From: Mortierella alpina
Lineage: Eukaryota > Mortierellomycota > Mortierellomycetes > Mortierellales > Mortierellaceae
NCBI GenBank assembly: GCA_029449245.1
Contig: JANATF010000007.1
Span: 62,001-126,000, forward strand
DNA length: 64,000 nt
Direction: 5' to 3'
The stretch's first letter is position 1. The number at the start of each line of letters is the position of its first letter. Shown here piece by piece: positions 35,401 to 45,560 of the stretch. The position numbers and the translations under genes are program-made. The notes beneath the pieces were generated by a model. The model did no database searches. It saw only the letters and a list, made by a program, of their open reading frames with translations, and was not told the origin of the DNA.

Positions 35401-35476
35401 GCAGACAGAGGCCAAGTTTTATCTTGCAGATGTGCCTGAAGTCGAGTCCTTGCTCGAGGACATGGCAAGAAGCTAG
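32434..35476 (+). CDS. Trehalose-6-phosphate synthase/phosphatase fusion
   Basis: Makes trehalose-6-phosphate from UDP-glucose and glucose-6-phosphate, and may dephosphorylate it. Five exons: 32434-32771, 32920-33195, 33504-34195, 34285-34602 and 34701-35476, all in phase, 799 residues. The N-terminal GT20 domain has VVSNRLPVTI, SSGGLVSALSG, WPLFHYHPGE, VWVQDYHLMLLP, HTPFPSSEVYR, GVDRLDYIKGVPQK, STRDGMNLVSYEYI and SEFAGAAQSLNG. The C-terminal HAD phosphatase domain has FFDYDGTLTA (nucleophile and acid Asp), YILSGRDRKHLD and CVGDGKTDEAVF. The last motif is GDG instead of the commoner GDD but keeps both metal-site Asp. Whether phosphatase activity remains is inference. An AATAAA signal lies 37 bases after the stop. 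Confidence 0.94.
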
Positions 35477-35512
35477 GGACAACTTCGCAGCGTAAGGCGT
35501 GGTGCGCACCAA

Positions 35513-35518
35513 AATAAA
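35513..35518 (+). terminator. Polyadenylation signal of the trehalose gene
   Basis: AATAAA 37 bases after the stop codon. Confidence 0.5.
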
Positions 35519-35840
35519 CAATGAGTGTCGTCGGCCAGCAACATGGCTATTGTTTATTCAGATACTTCTCGCTGAGGCATACTCAAATCTCGTATTGATG
35601 CAGGGAGTCTTCAGTCGTTCATCGCTCCCAAATCTCAGGAATATGTTTATCTACTCTTTCGAAACCAATGCTGTCCAGCCCAACTGCTGCAATCCTGACA
35701 TTGCGATCACTACAGAGCCCGCCATCTTGAACGTCTTTCGTGGCTCTGGATTCCATGAGGCTTTACGTTGGTCCAAAAGTCCCTTGTTCTCCGCACTCTG
35801 TCCATTGACCCTTCGCAAGTAACAATCAGATACGAAACCC

Positions 35841-36222
35841 TATGCGAGGAACTTCAGCGTAGAGTAAGCATTGCTCAGCTTGCTCAGCTTGCTCTCCTTG
35901 TGGACAACGAGCCACACACGAACCGAGGTATCTGAGCGTCCTACGACCAGATAGATGGTGTCGTTTGATGCTCCCCATGCAAGACTGGTAACAATTCCAA
36001 AGCCCTCTTCAATCACCGCTTATGACTCGCCAGAGGCGACATCCCAAAGGCGTACCGACGTGTCGCTGCTACCCGAGACGAGCAATTCGCCATTTGGGGA
36101 GTATGCCAAACTCCAAATCTCGATATCAGCATCAGCTATAGTTCGAAAACATGGTCCTGCTTCAATATCCCGCAGTCGGATCGAGTGGTCCTTGCTACCA
36201 GAGGTGATGTAGTTGTCTGGTG
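35841..36222 (-). pseudogene. WD40-repeat gene relic
   Basis: The minus strand encodes WD40 blades: YITSGSKDHSIRLRDIEAG, then SPNGELLVSGSSDTSVRLWD, then an in-frame TAA (about 36020), then GIVTSLAWGASNDTIYLVVG and RSDTSVRVWLVV before a final stop at 35841. No start, no further blades and no upstream domain remain. The repeat style, with short conserved blades and a terminal VWLVVHKES, fits the C-terminal end of the large fungal NACHT/STAND-WD40 genes, but only this fragment is left. Probably dead. Confidence 0.7.
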
Positions 36223-36561
36223 GGGAAATGCCACACGCAGCACGATGCTATATCCAAATAACATAGCCAAACGCGATCATGGTCCCAACTCGTATTCAGT
36301 CCAAACGATACTAGGGCGTGCTCGTTGATGTCCATTGTGGTATCTTGTACCTTGCGAAAAGAAGGTGAGGTGGGAGGGTGAATTGGGGCGAAGACGGGTC
36401 CACAAAGAGGAAAAAGGAACGCCTCACGTCATTGGCCGATTTTTTATTGGTGCGTGAGGGCATGATATTCTCGCGCTTTTCACAGTTTTCACCTTGTTGT
36501 TCATCACTTGTAATCCAACTTTCAGCGCACACACACACAATCACCAACAGATAAGACAGCC

Positions 36562-38121
36562 ATGGCCAAAAGTAAGTGTTGCTCCTTTATCGAGACTGTT
36601 GATCGTTGGAGAGGATCACCTAGGCATCAAAGGCACATTCGAACGGCGAGGATCCATGCAGGATGCAACGGCTCACTTCCAGGCACATTGAGCCGCCAAC
36701 AACAGAAAGCTGAGGACAATAACCATTGGCGCAAGCAGCTCGTGGCATCGTGCAAACTCGTCTTGACATCCACCTCATGCTCTCTCTCTCTCTCTCCGTC
36801 TGATTCGGCCAAGTGCGTTCCTTTGATCCCGAAGCATGGCGTTGTATTCCAAAGGAGCGACTTACTCGGCGTGGATAGAGCTGGGCACATCCAACTCGCT
36901 GGCAGTTGATGCAGGACCGTGCTGTTGGAACTGTTCTATTCATCGACTCTCATTTGATCCCTTCTTTATCCACAATCTGTCATCAAGCAATGACTATGGC
37001 ACCTTCTCGGCTTATCCCTGAGAACCACCCAAAACTGCAACAGCTTTTTAACCGTGCACGACTTTTCGTATTCTAGTTCCCCGTAATTTCAAACTGATGG
37101 AAGAGCTCGAAAAGGGCGAGAAGGGCATTGGCGATGGCACTTGCAGTTATGGACTCTCCGATGGCGACGACATCATGATGAGCAACTGGAACGGAACCAT
37201 CCTTGGACCTGGACACGTAAGTCGACTCGACCCATGCCTCGCTCTGTTTTTGTGTATTTTGATGGCGCATTGTACCACGGTCAACATACTGGACAAAACA
37301 TGGAACGACTTGGAGGCCCATGTCTTACAAAGAAAAACGGGCTCCTCACCCCGCACTTGTTGCTCGGGGGGCCACGCTGGTAGTTTATGGGCGACAAACT
37401 TTGGGTCTGAGCGGATACCATGGGAATCTTTAGATCATGAAGATCGTTTATGGACAAAGAGGGCTAGCGGGGGGGATCGTTTTTTTTTTCTTTGCTTCCG
37501 ACCTTTTCAGGAAGGCAGATGGAAAGATCTATATTCTGGCAGCATCCGACAATTGCTCATCTCTTACTCTCACTCACTCCTAGCTGACCTAATCTCTTTT
37601 TTTCTTTTTTCTTTGCACAAATTCACACCTGATATATAGACGGTTCATGAGAACAGGATCTACAGTCTCAAGATTCACTGTGGACCATCTTACCCTGACA
37701 TGCCCCCTTCGGTATCATTTCTGTCGCGCGTCAACCTTCCTTGCGTGAACCAGACCACAGGAGAAGTAAGTGTCCCTGCTAGATCCACCAAGGGTAGCAA
37801 ATATAACAGTGCTACGCCCCTGATACTCTACCAGCGTTGACTAACGTCTAAATATCCTTTGCTTTGAATGGACTAGGTCGACCCTCAGAAGTTGAACTGC
37901 TTGAGGAGCTGGAATAGAAACTTTGGTCTCGAGACTGTTTTGACAGACCTCCGCCGGTACAGTGCTTTAGGATTCTCTCTCACATTAAACGTCTCGCAAC
38001 TGCTGCGTTGTCGCGATCTTGACTAACGTACTATTCGACTGTTGTTTGCATCCTTAGTGAGATGGCCTCTCCCAACAACAGGAAGCTCCCCCAGCCTCTA
38101 GAGGGCGCCATGTTCAACTAA
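36562..38121 (+). CDS. MMS2: Ubiquitin-conjugating enzyme variant Mms2/Uev1
   Basis: Catalytically inactive E2 variant that, with Ubc13, builds Lys63-linked ubiquitin chains for post-replication repair. Five exons: 36562-36571, 37077-37216, 37640-37765, 37877-37956 and 38058-38121, in phase, 139 residues. The first exon has only ten bases (MAK plus one base). Family sequence: [69 protein letters not shown] and [19 protein letters not shown]. As in all UEVs, the active-site Cys region of E2s is not conserved. Length matches yeast Mms2. Confidence 0.95.
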
Positions 38122-38389
38122 ACGAGGAACAGATGCGGAAAGTCTTGGATGCACCGGATCGGGCAAGGGGGGCGACCAAGGAAATGGACGCGACCTGGCT
38201 TTCATGGATGACCAGGACCTCTTGCCAGGAATAAACCCTATGCTCAACAATGACATTGTGTCGAGGAAATTCCGTAGCGTTCAACCATATCTCAATGCTG
38301 ACATAAAAAATAAATCGTATATACCAGAACTTCGTGCAAGCGTGTAGGGCATTTGTATATGTGATTAGACTGCTTTGAAAAAATATGGT

Positions 38390-39923
38390 CTATGGTCGAT
38401 TGACAGAGCCATTATGGGACTTGTCGTTGCTGGTCAACATATCGAAATGGTTTTTTGCCATGAAACCAACAATTGCGACGACAGCAACAACGCCGCCGAT
38501 CAGATAACTCTGAAGAATGTAGTGGCGACCGAGAGAGAACAGTCCGCGCGTGGGAGTGAGCAGGATGTAGAAAGAGACGACTAGAAGCAAGCAGGCCACG
38601 TATGCGAGGCCGACATAGAGACCCTTTGGGTATTGGCACGCGACGCCTAACACATGGAGCGACAGTGTGTTAAAGTCCAAGTAAGAGCGAAAACACGACC
38701 TACTTCTTCGTCCTTTTCAACTTACCAGCAACGATCCCACCATAAAGCACACCAGTCACGACCCATAGGACGACCAGCCGCTTGCTGCTCCGAATAGGTG
38801 TTGATTCTGTGGAGACGACATTCTTCTTGAGATGCCCGACGCGGGCAAGGTTAATACCCTCGGGAAGGATCTGGCTCGAGTAAGCAATCATCTCGCACCA
38901 AGACATGCCTAGGGCTCCGAATGCATACATATAATGTGAAATAGTGTGCTCCCAAACATCTTGGATCAGCAGATAACCCTCTTTCAATTGCGAAGCCAGA
39001 GCCAGGGAGAGCTGGCCATCGCCCATGGTCGGTGGGTGGGTTGAAAGTCCAATGCCTTGAGAGTACTGCTCTAGGAACAGGGCTATCGTATTTTTGAAGA
39101 ACGCTGCGGCGGTGTGGATGGCCGCCCCAGTTACGTAGACAATCAGGAAAAACATAAACACCGCCGAGAGCAATGACTTGAAACGTGTGGTCTCTTTGAA
39201 GGAGGATCGGACATTTGGCGTAAACTTGAGGGTGCCGTTGTCTGCTCTTGTCCCTACTACTGCTGTGATTGATGGGCTGTTGTGGGCGTCGTGGGTATTG
39301 GCGTTGCTATTGTCGTGGTTCTCATTGAATCGAGTCCGATCGTGTAATAAGATACCGCCTTTGTCCAGGGAGAGTACCGAGCCGACTTCGAGGAACGGTG
39401 TCTGTTGCGTCCAAGGGCGCATCAGATCTGAGGAGTAAAAGAACCAGGTGTGCAATAATCCACTGCAGAAGGGCTCTATAAATCGACAGGCATCCCTCCA
39501 TGAATACCAACTGCCCCAGCTGGCGTCGGCGCCGGCTTTGATGACCACAGGCAAGACTGTAAAGACAATGGTCGAGAGAGTGGTCAGGGTTTGAAGGACA
39601 AGCGCCTTGCCAGGTGGTGTGAGGTAGTAAACGGAGGATGACCCGAGGGCTTCCCGTTCGAGGTTAAGAGGTTGAGAGGAGGGTGTATCTTCGTCGTTGC
39701 GGTAAGGCTGTGCAGGGTTGCCAAGATAGCCCTGGTGCCCATGGACAGGCACAGAGACGCTCGTGGATGACAAGGTAGAGTAGGTGCTTGGGTGGTGTTG
39801 TTGCGGAAGTTCACTCGAGTTCATGGCGTTGGCGGTGCCGACGTGTTCGAACGGTGCGGATGAAAGTCGCTGGTAGTGCGTGCTGTTTGGAGAATGCCGC
39901 TGCTGACCAAAGTTGCTGTCCAT
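38390..39923 (-). CDS. Multi-pass membrane protein of unknown function
   Basis: Not recognised. Two exons, 39923-38726 and 38646-38390, join GCT G|GC in phase for 484 residues. The first 95 residues are polar (Gln, Ser, His, Pro). Hydrophobic segments: about 108-130 (LQTLTTLSTIVFTVLPVVI), about 248-272 (LLSAVFMFFLIVYVTGAAIH), about 385-405 (LVVLWVVTGVLYGGIVAG), then in exon 2 LYVGLAYVACLLLVVSFYIL and LIGGVVAVVAIVGFMA. A His/Asn-rich loop lies near 200-225. The start follows a purine-rich leader. No family can be named. tRNA-Leu and Duo1 lie upstream. Confidence 0.75.
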
Positions 39924-40301
39924 GGGGATTAGGTATAGCTAATGAGCTGGACGAGTTGGATGAGTTGATGCAGAGACGAAGCGAAGGTGGACAGGAAGAC
40001 GAATGGAGACACCAAAAGAGCGGAAAGTGGAGGAAACAGGGGTTGGGCCACAGCCCTTGTCACACATGGCGGCATCCTAAAAAATGGAATCACGAAAGTC
40101 CGAATCTGGGCTTTGGTCTGTGCTTGGGTCAGCAAAAGACCACACGACCACTCGACCTCACCACCTCCACGCTGGATATGAAGCTTACGATGAAGAGCAT
40201 TGACAAAGTAGCCCCTGAAGCAAAAAATGGATCAAGGTCGCTGACGCAAAAACGGTTCCAGCCGAGGCAAAAAATGGATTGGATCCAGGGCAAAAGTTAA
40301 G

Positions 40302-40384
40302 TGAAGAGAGTGGGATTTGAACCCACGCCTACGAATAGACCGCGGCCTTAACGCGGCGCCTTAGACCAACTCGGCCATCTCTCC
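40302..40384 (-). tRNA. tRNA-Leu (anticodon AAG)
   Basis: 83 nt, class II tRNA with a long variable arm, no intron. Acceptor GGAGAGA pairs with TCTCTTC (one G-T pair), discriminator A. D-arm TGGCCGAGTTGGTCTAAGGC, anticodon stem CCGCG/CGCGG with loop TTAAGGC (anticodon AAG), T arm GTGGGTTCAAATCCCAC. Confidence 0.96.
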
Positions 40385-40847
40385 AGATGAATAAGCCACA
40401 TATTTCTGTATGCCATATACTAAGCGCCAATTTGGTCAATTAGACAGGGTGTAGTCAATTGTACGGGGTATAAGCCACTTTTCTCGCCTTTTTTTTACGC
40501 GCGAGCGAGGGTTTAGGCCCTTTTTTTTTCCCTTCCCTTCACTCAGTCAATCTCATTTCTCTTCGGTCAAGGACACCCATTGGACCAGCTACGGCAGTTG
40601 AACCACGCAAGCGGCCTGCCTCCTTTTCCACTTTTTTTGGATACAGCACACAAGCGAGGAGGTCAGGAAGAAGAGACATTCAACTCTGGGAGAGGACTCG
40701 GACTGGCTAAAGACACTCTTGTTAGAATCCATCTTTCGCGCGGGAAGAGCAACCACCACACACCCACGCACACGCTTTCTCTACGTCGACTTTCCTCCTC
40801 ATTAATTTACCCTCCATCAGCCAAAACGCCTGTTTGGAATCCACTCA

Positions 40848-42119
40848 ATGAGCAACTCAGCGTACCAGAGCTCCGGAAACGGGCTTTTCTCGACCGCGGC
40901 AGAAGGTGCTTCAGAACCAGAGATGCCTTTTGGACAAAGAACCCCGAGTCGACTGAACAAGAGACCACGGTACAGCATAGATCAACGCGGATCATACAAC
41001 CCATCTTCCAGCGATGACGCGGCTGAACAACAGGATCTACAGCATCAGCAGAGAGATCGTTCAGATCTGGCAGACGCGCAAGAAGAACCATTGTCACGCG
41101 AAAATGCCTCAGGGACCACGTCCAAAGAAACGTCAGTGAAGTCAGAGTTGGAGGAGACAAGGCTATTACTGAAGGCCCTGGATACCATTGATACTAGCAT
41201 GTCAGAAGCCAGAGACAAACTAAAGGTATGCAACATGCACACTCGGCAAAAGACGAATTGTATTTGATTTCCGATGCTCCGATACTAATTCTTACTTGTG
41301 TGCTCATACATAGACGTTTTACAAAACCGCGGATGAGACAAATACGCTGCTGGACATGTGGATAAGGGTCCTCTCACAATCGGAACACATTCAAAAGTTG
41401 TTGCAGGACCCTGCATGGGAGGGACTGAACATTGTAAGGAATCACCCAAGTCGCCAGAAAATTACAGAGTTGGGGAGATACGACAACTCTTTTTTTTTTC
41501 TTCAAGTTTTTCTACAGATCGAGAGCACTTTACTGATCACTCATTTGCCTATCTTACCCTGGAATACCCACGATCTACCACACCCTCACAGGAAGAAGCA
41601 CGCGACAGAGAGCATCAGGAACGTAGAGCTGCATACCAACAGGCAGTGGAGGAGGCCAACCGTCGACACTCATTAATTTACAACCACGCGAACCCTAGCG
41701 GATCGTCCACGACTGCCACCCCTGTCGATCGCCATGGAGGCAATGGTAGCACGAGTGCTAAGAAAAGCACGTCTTCAGCTCTTGCAGCCGCCCAGGCACA
41801 CGTAACCGCCACTGCCGCCAATCGGAAAAAAGTCCTTGGGAACACGTCCTTGACCTCTGCTGCCGATTCTTCAATTTCCGCATCAACAGCAGCTCCCTCT
41901 TCATCAGGAGACAGGTACCGGTACGGAGGCGCAGCCGTTGACGGTAACTCTACCCTCGCCGCAACCTCATCACTCTCAACGGCAAGAAGTACTGGAATTC
42001 AGCAGTCGACCTCAAAGCAGGCTAACGGTGGTCATGGAATTCAAGGCCGGGGTCAGGGTAACGGTGTGGGTGGCCGAGCGCCTTCATCGACGAATCGACC
42101 ACGCCTCGGAAGATCATAG
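40848..42119 (+). CDS. DUO1: DASH/Dam1 complex subunit Duo1
   Basis: Subunit of the fungal kinetochore ring that couples chromosomes to microtubules. Three exons: 40848-41225, 41314-41433 and 41592-42119, in phase, 341 residues. The first two exons hold the family core: a helix LEETRLLLKALDTIDTSMSEA, then TFYKTADETNTLLDMWIRVLSQSEHIQKLLQDPAWEG. A different third-exon start at 41518 would put the reading frame out of phase with the long C-terminal frame, so the CACAG acceptor at 41591 is preferred. The C-terminus is Ser/Thr/Ala-rich and ends basic (RPRLGRS). Tail-to-tail with RIX1, 181 bp apart. Confidence 0.87.
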
Positions 42120-42300
42120 GCCAACATGTTGTTGCTGAAATATAGACAGGACTTTTGACATGACGAGAGGGCGCTTGTACTTTTACAAAAAATACATAAT
42201 CTGGGTCTTCACTCGCTCATGCCAAATGATTGTCAGCATTTATTTTACGAGGACAACGTTCTCTCTAGACGCTCAACTTGTTGGTGCATATCTCAAACCA

Positions 42301-45133
42301 TTAATCGCTGTCCATGTCCTCATCGTCTTCATCATCATCCATGTTGATATCTGGGATGGCATCATCGTCGTCGTCATCATCATCGCCTCCAGCCCCACTC
42401 GTTGATGCTAGTGCTGAAACCTTTGCGGTGTTTGTCGTTGTCGAGGTGGAAGTAGTAGTCGTGGTCGTGGTCGCCGTAACGACTTTTGCCGTAACAGTGG
42501 CGCTTCCCTGCACATCTGCCGTCCTGGAAACAGTGCTAGAAGTGGCCACCGTCTGGGCGGCCTCGTAATCCACCACGCCGCCAGCTTGATCGTTCTTCTC
42601 TGTGTGAAGAACAGCTGTTGTTGTGCTACTCTTTTCCTCCTGGAAAGCAGACTGAGGTGGGGCGATAATTCCAGCAGCTTTAAACGCCGTCATGGAGGCG
42701 GCAGATGTTGAAGGCACGGACGGCTCTACCTTCATATCGACATCCCCATCCTCATCCTCGCTTTCCTCGCTCTGATCCTGTTCAGCTTCCTCGTCCTCAT
42801 CACTATCGCCTTCCTCTTCGTGGGCAGCCTTGGCAGATGCGCTCGCGATTTCAAACGCCCCAAAGAGAGTCGATCCAGCATCCTGAACTGGCTTCTCTCC
42901 CTTGGCCAGGGGCTGTGCTACAGTGCGAGCGCGCTGCATCGGTGGCAGTCTGCTGTGCATAACCAAATCACAGATTGTCAATGCCGTGGTACAGTTGTCC
43001 CTCACGTACTTTTCCGTGTCGTTCAAGCCAGCCTTGAAGATGCCTACGCTCAAAGGCACCAAACTGGACTGCGTCTCGCCAGGGGAGGACACCGATGCAA
43101 CGAGGACCTTGTACAGCTGTGCACGGACCGCAGGCGAATAGAAAGGAGTCTCTGATTGCTCAATTGGGTTCACATGGTGCTGACTGTTCAGAAGATGGGT
43201 CACGATCAGTGTGTCGGCAGCGGCGCGTGCATGAGGCGACAGGTTTGGTCCAGCAGTTGTCAAGACCAATGAGAGAATGTTCAAGGCTCCTGTGAAAACC
43301 TGTGCGCTGACAATCTCCTCCAGGGGGTTCAAACTGGAGAGATTTGCCAGATTGTTGCCTCCCCGACGGTTCTTTCCAGCGCCGCCTTTGTGCTTCACAG
43401 AGTTGGTGTGGTTGTTGGCACGGCTGTTGGGGTTGGCTCCTCCAGCTCCAATCTCGAGTGGGTTGACAATTCTAGCCGAGGGCATACGCAAGTCCTCGAG
43501 GATCGCTGCCATCAAAGGCACTTGGACCATATTGACGAATGGAATTCCAAATGCCTGAATACAAGCCTCGACAATAGAATAGGTCGAGCTCCGGACAGTG
43601 CTGCTCGAGCCTGCAGAGTGGCGGATGGATTTGACGACGATGGTGGCCAGGTGCGACATGTGGCGGACCAAGTGATCCTGAGCTGACGCGAGTAAAGTCT
43701 TCAAGACCTCGTTCGCAGAAAGGTGAAGGGACGAGATGCCGGCGATGAGGATGAAATACTCCTGCTGGTCAATACCACGAGCGTCTGACATGGGGGTCTT
43801 CGAGTTGACACTATAGATCCTGGTCAAAAGCGCTACCAAGTTGTTGAGAGGCAGGTGAACAGATTCCTTGGTTGGGCAGGTCAAGCAGGCGACTAAAGCC
43901 TTGGAGAGGCTTCCAAAACGCCCAAACAGCTGAGGGTATCTCAGGACTGAGTCTCCTGCGGGTGCGGGCATGTTGTTCAAGTGCTTGTTTCGTCCTGCCA
44001 TCTCGGTCTGGTCTGCTTTGTCTAGTGGAGGAGAAGTGTCAAATTCCTGTAGGAAAAAAATGTATACTACCAAGCCAGTGTATTTTGAAGCAGACACGCT
44101 TCGAGAAAGGCGAAGTCGTGAGGTTTACCTTCATCGACAGTGCTGTAGAGGTCGTTCAAGCAGCGGTGCATTGCCTTGATGATCTCTTGCAAATTGCTAC
44201 GCCACTGTTCCGAGGGCGTGATCCTCTCTGTGGGATGATTGGGGTTCTTGCCTCCTGCAGCATGCAGGGCCGCAAAGCAGGTTGCAGCGGCATTGACCAA
44301 CTCTGGCTCAAGGTCGAATTGCCCATCCATGTATGCGACACACAATGCTTCCGTTTTGTCGACAGCCAGACGGAATGTTGTTGGGAACAGAGTGACTGAC
44401 TGCGCGAGGGCCTTGCAGATCGTTGGCTATGGTCGAAAAGCAGTGATATGAACCAATTGTTAGAAGACCTGATGGCTTACAGCTATCCCGACCGACTCCT
44501 CTGTATCCGCACTTACCAAAAGCTCCTTCTTGTCCTTGTGGCTCAGGATATGGTTGTGAAAGTCGGGTAGGTACTTTGACGTGACATCGCTCTTCAAATC
44601 TGGTCTCTTGACAGTTTTAGCAAACAGCTCGGACAGAGTGGAAATGATCGCCCCCACAGTTGCGGTGCTTTCGGGTTTCTATGCCATAACAGATAACAAA
44701 ACCATCGTTATTAGTTTTCTTTCTGTCGGCGCTGTGCAAGATCTGATCGGCAAGAACCTGCTTGAAAAATGAATATGCTTACAGTAAGCATGCCGACCAA
44801 GAGAGTAACCCAGGTCCTGACATGGTCTGTGAACATGGACGCACTCTGCTGAGCCGTGATTCTGACGAAGCAAACTCCCGCCCAGCGTGCACCTGGGTGC
44901 TGGGACTCCAACAGGGATCTTAACCGCTGGCTCCAGATGCGGTGCTGTGTTGACTGCTGGCCAGCGTTGGCTGTAGTGGCAGGCTGATCATTCTTGTCGT
45001 GCAGTAGACGGTGGTGGGTGATAGTGTCGAGGACAAAGGGGACATATTCCCTGACAATGAGGTCGTCCTTAAGGTATCGACGGATCAAGGTGTCCAAGAG
45101 GTTGGTGGGAGTTGCTTGCACAACGGCGGCCAT
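42301..45133 (-). CDS. RIX1: Rix1, pre-60S ribosome maturation factor (PELP1 family)
   Basis: Nuclear component of the Rix1-Ipi complex that acts on pre-60S particles during ITS2 processing and Rea1 recruitment. Four exons: 45133-44783, 44678-44517, 44426-44129 and 44021-42301, in phase, 843 residues. The helical-repeat N-terminus reads LLDTLIRRYLKDDLIVREYVPFVL, then HPGARWAGVCFVRITA..., VRTWVTLLVGMLT and a long alpha-solenoid. The last 180 residues are acidic and Thr/Ser-rich (DSDEDEEAEQDQSEESEDEDGD..., ending DDDEDDEDMDSD), as in PELP1. An acceptor at 44047 in the fourth intron would create an early stop, so the CACTAG acceptor at 44022 is used. Confidence 0.83.
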
Positions 45134-45560
45134 GGTGTGAGAAAGAGACGAGGCGGGCGTGGCACGCGTGGGATCTCAAGGAATGGAGCCTGGTTGTACG
45201 AGGCGAAGGTGCTTTAGGCAAGGAATGCTGATTGCCTGTGATGAAGGATCAAAGCAAAGAGATGAGTGGCAGAAGAAAGCGCAATGGTGGAGCGGTAGGA
45301 ATGTATGAATGGGCGACTGTCTTTAGGGCGCCTATTTGTTTACTTTTTCTTTTTTTTTTTTTTTTAGGCCTCAAATTTCAAAGCACCCACCCGAACAAAG
45401 TTGCAACACAGCTCTGCGATCAAGCACCATCGCGATGCCGTAGACGTGGGATATCCTCTGATGCTTTTATGATAAGGTGCAAAACGGAAATGCGATTGAA
45501 AATGAATGGAGAAGAGTGGGGGTGGGTAAAAGAGGGGTTGGGGTGATAAGGAGATCTACA

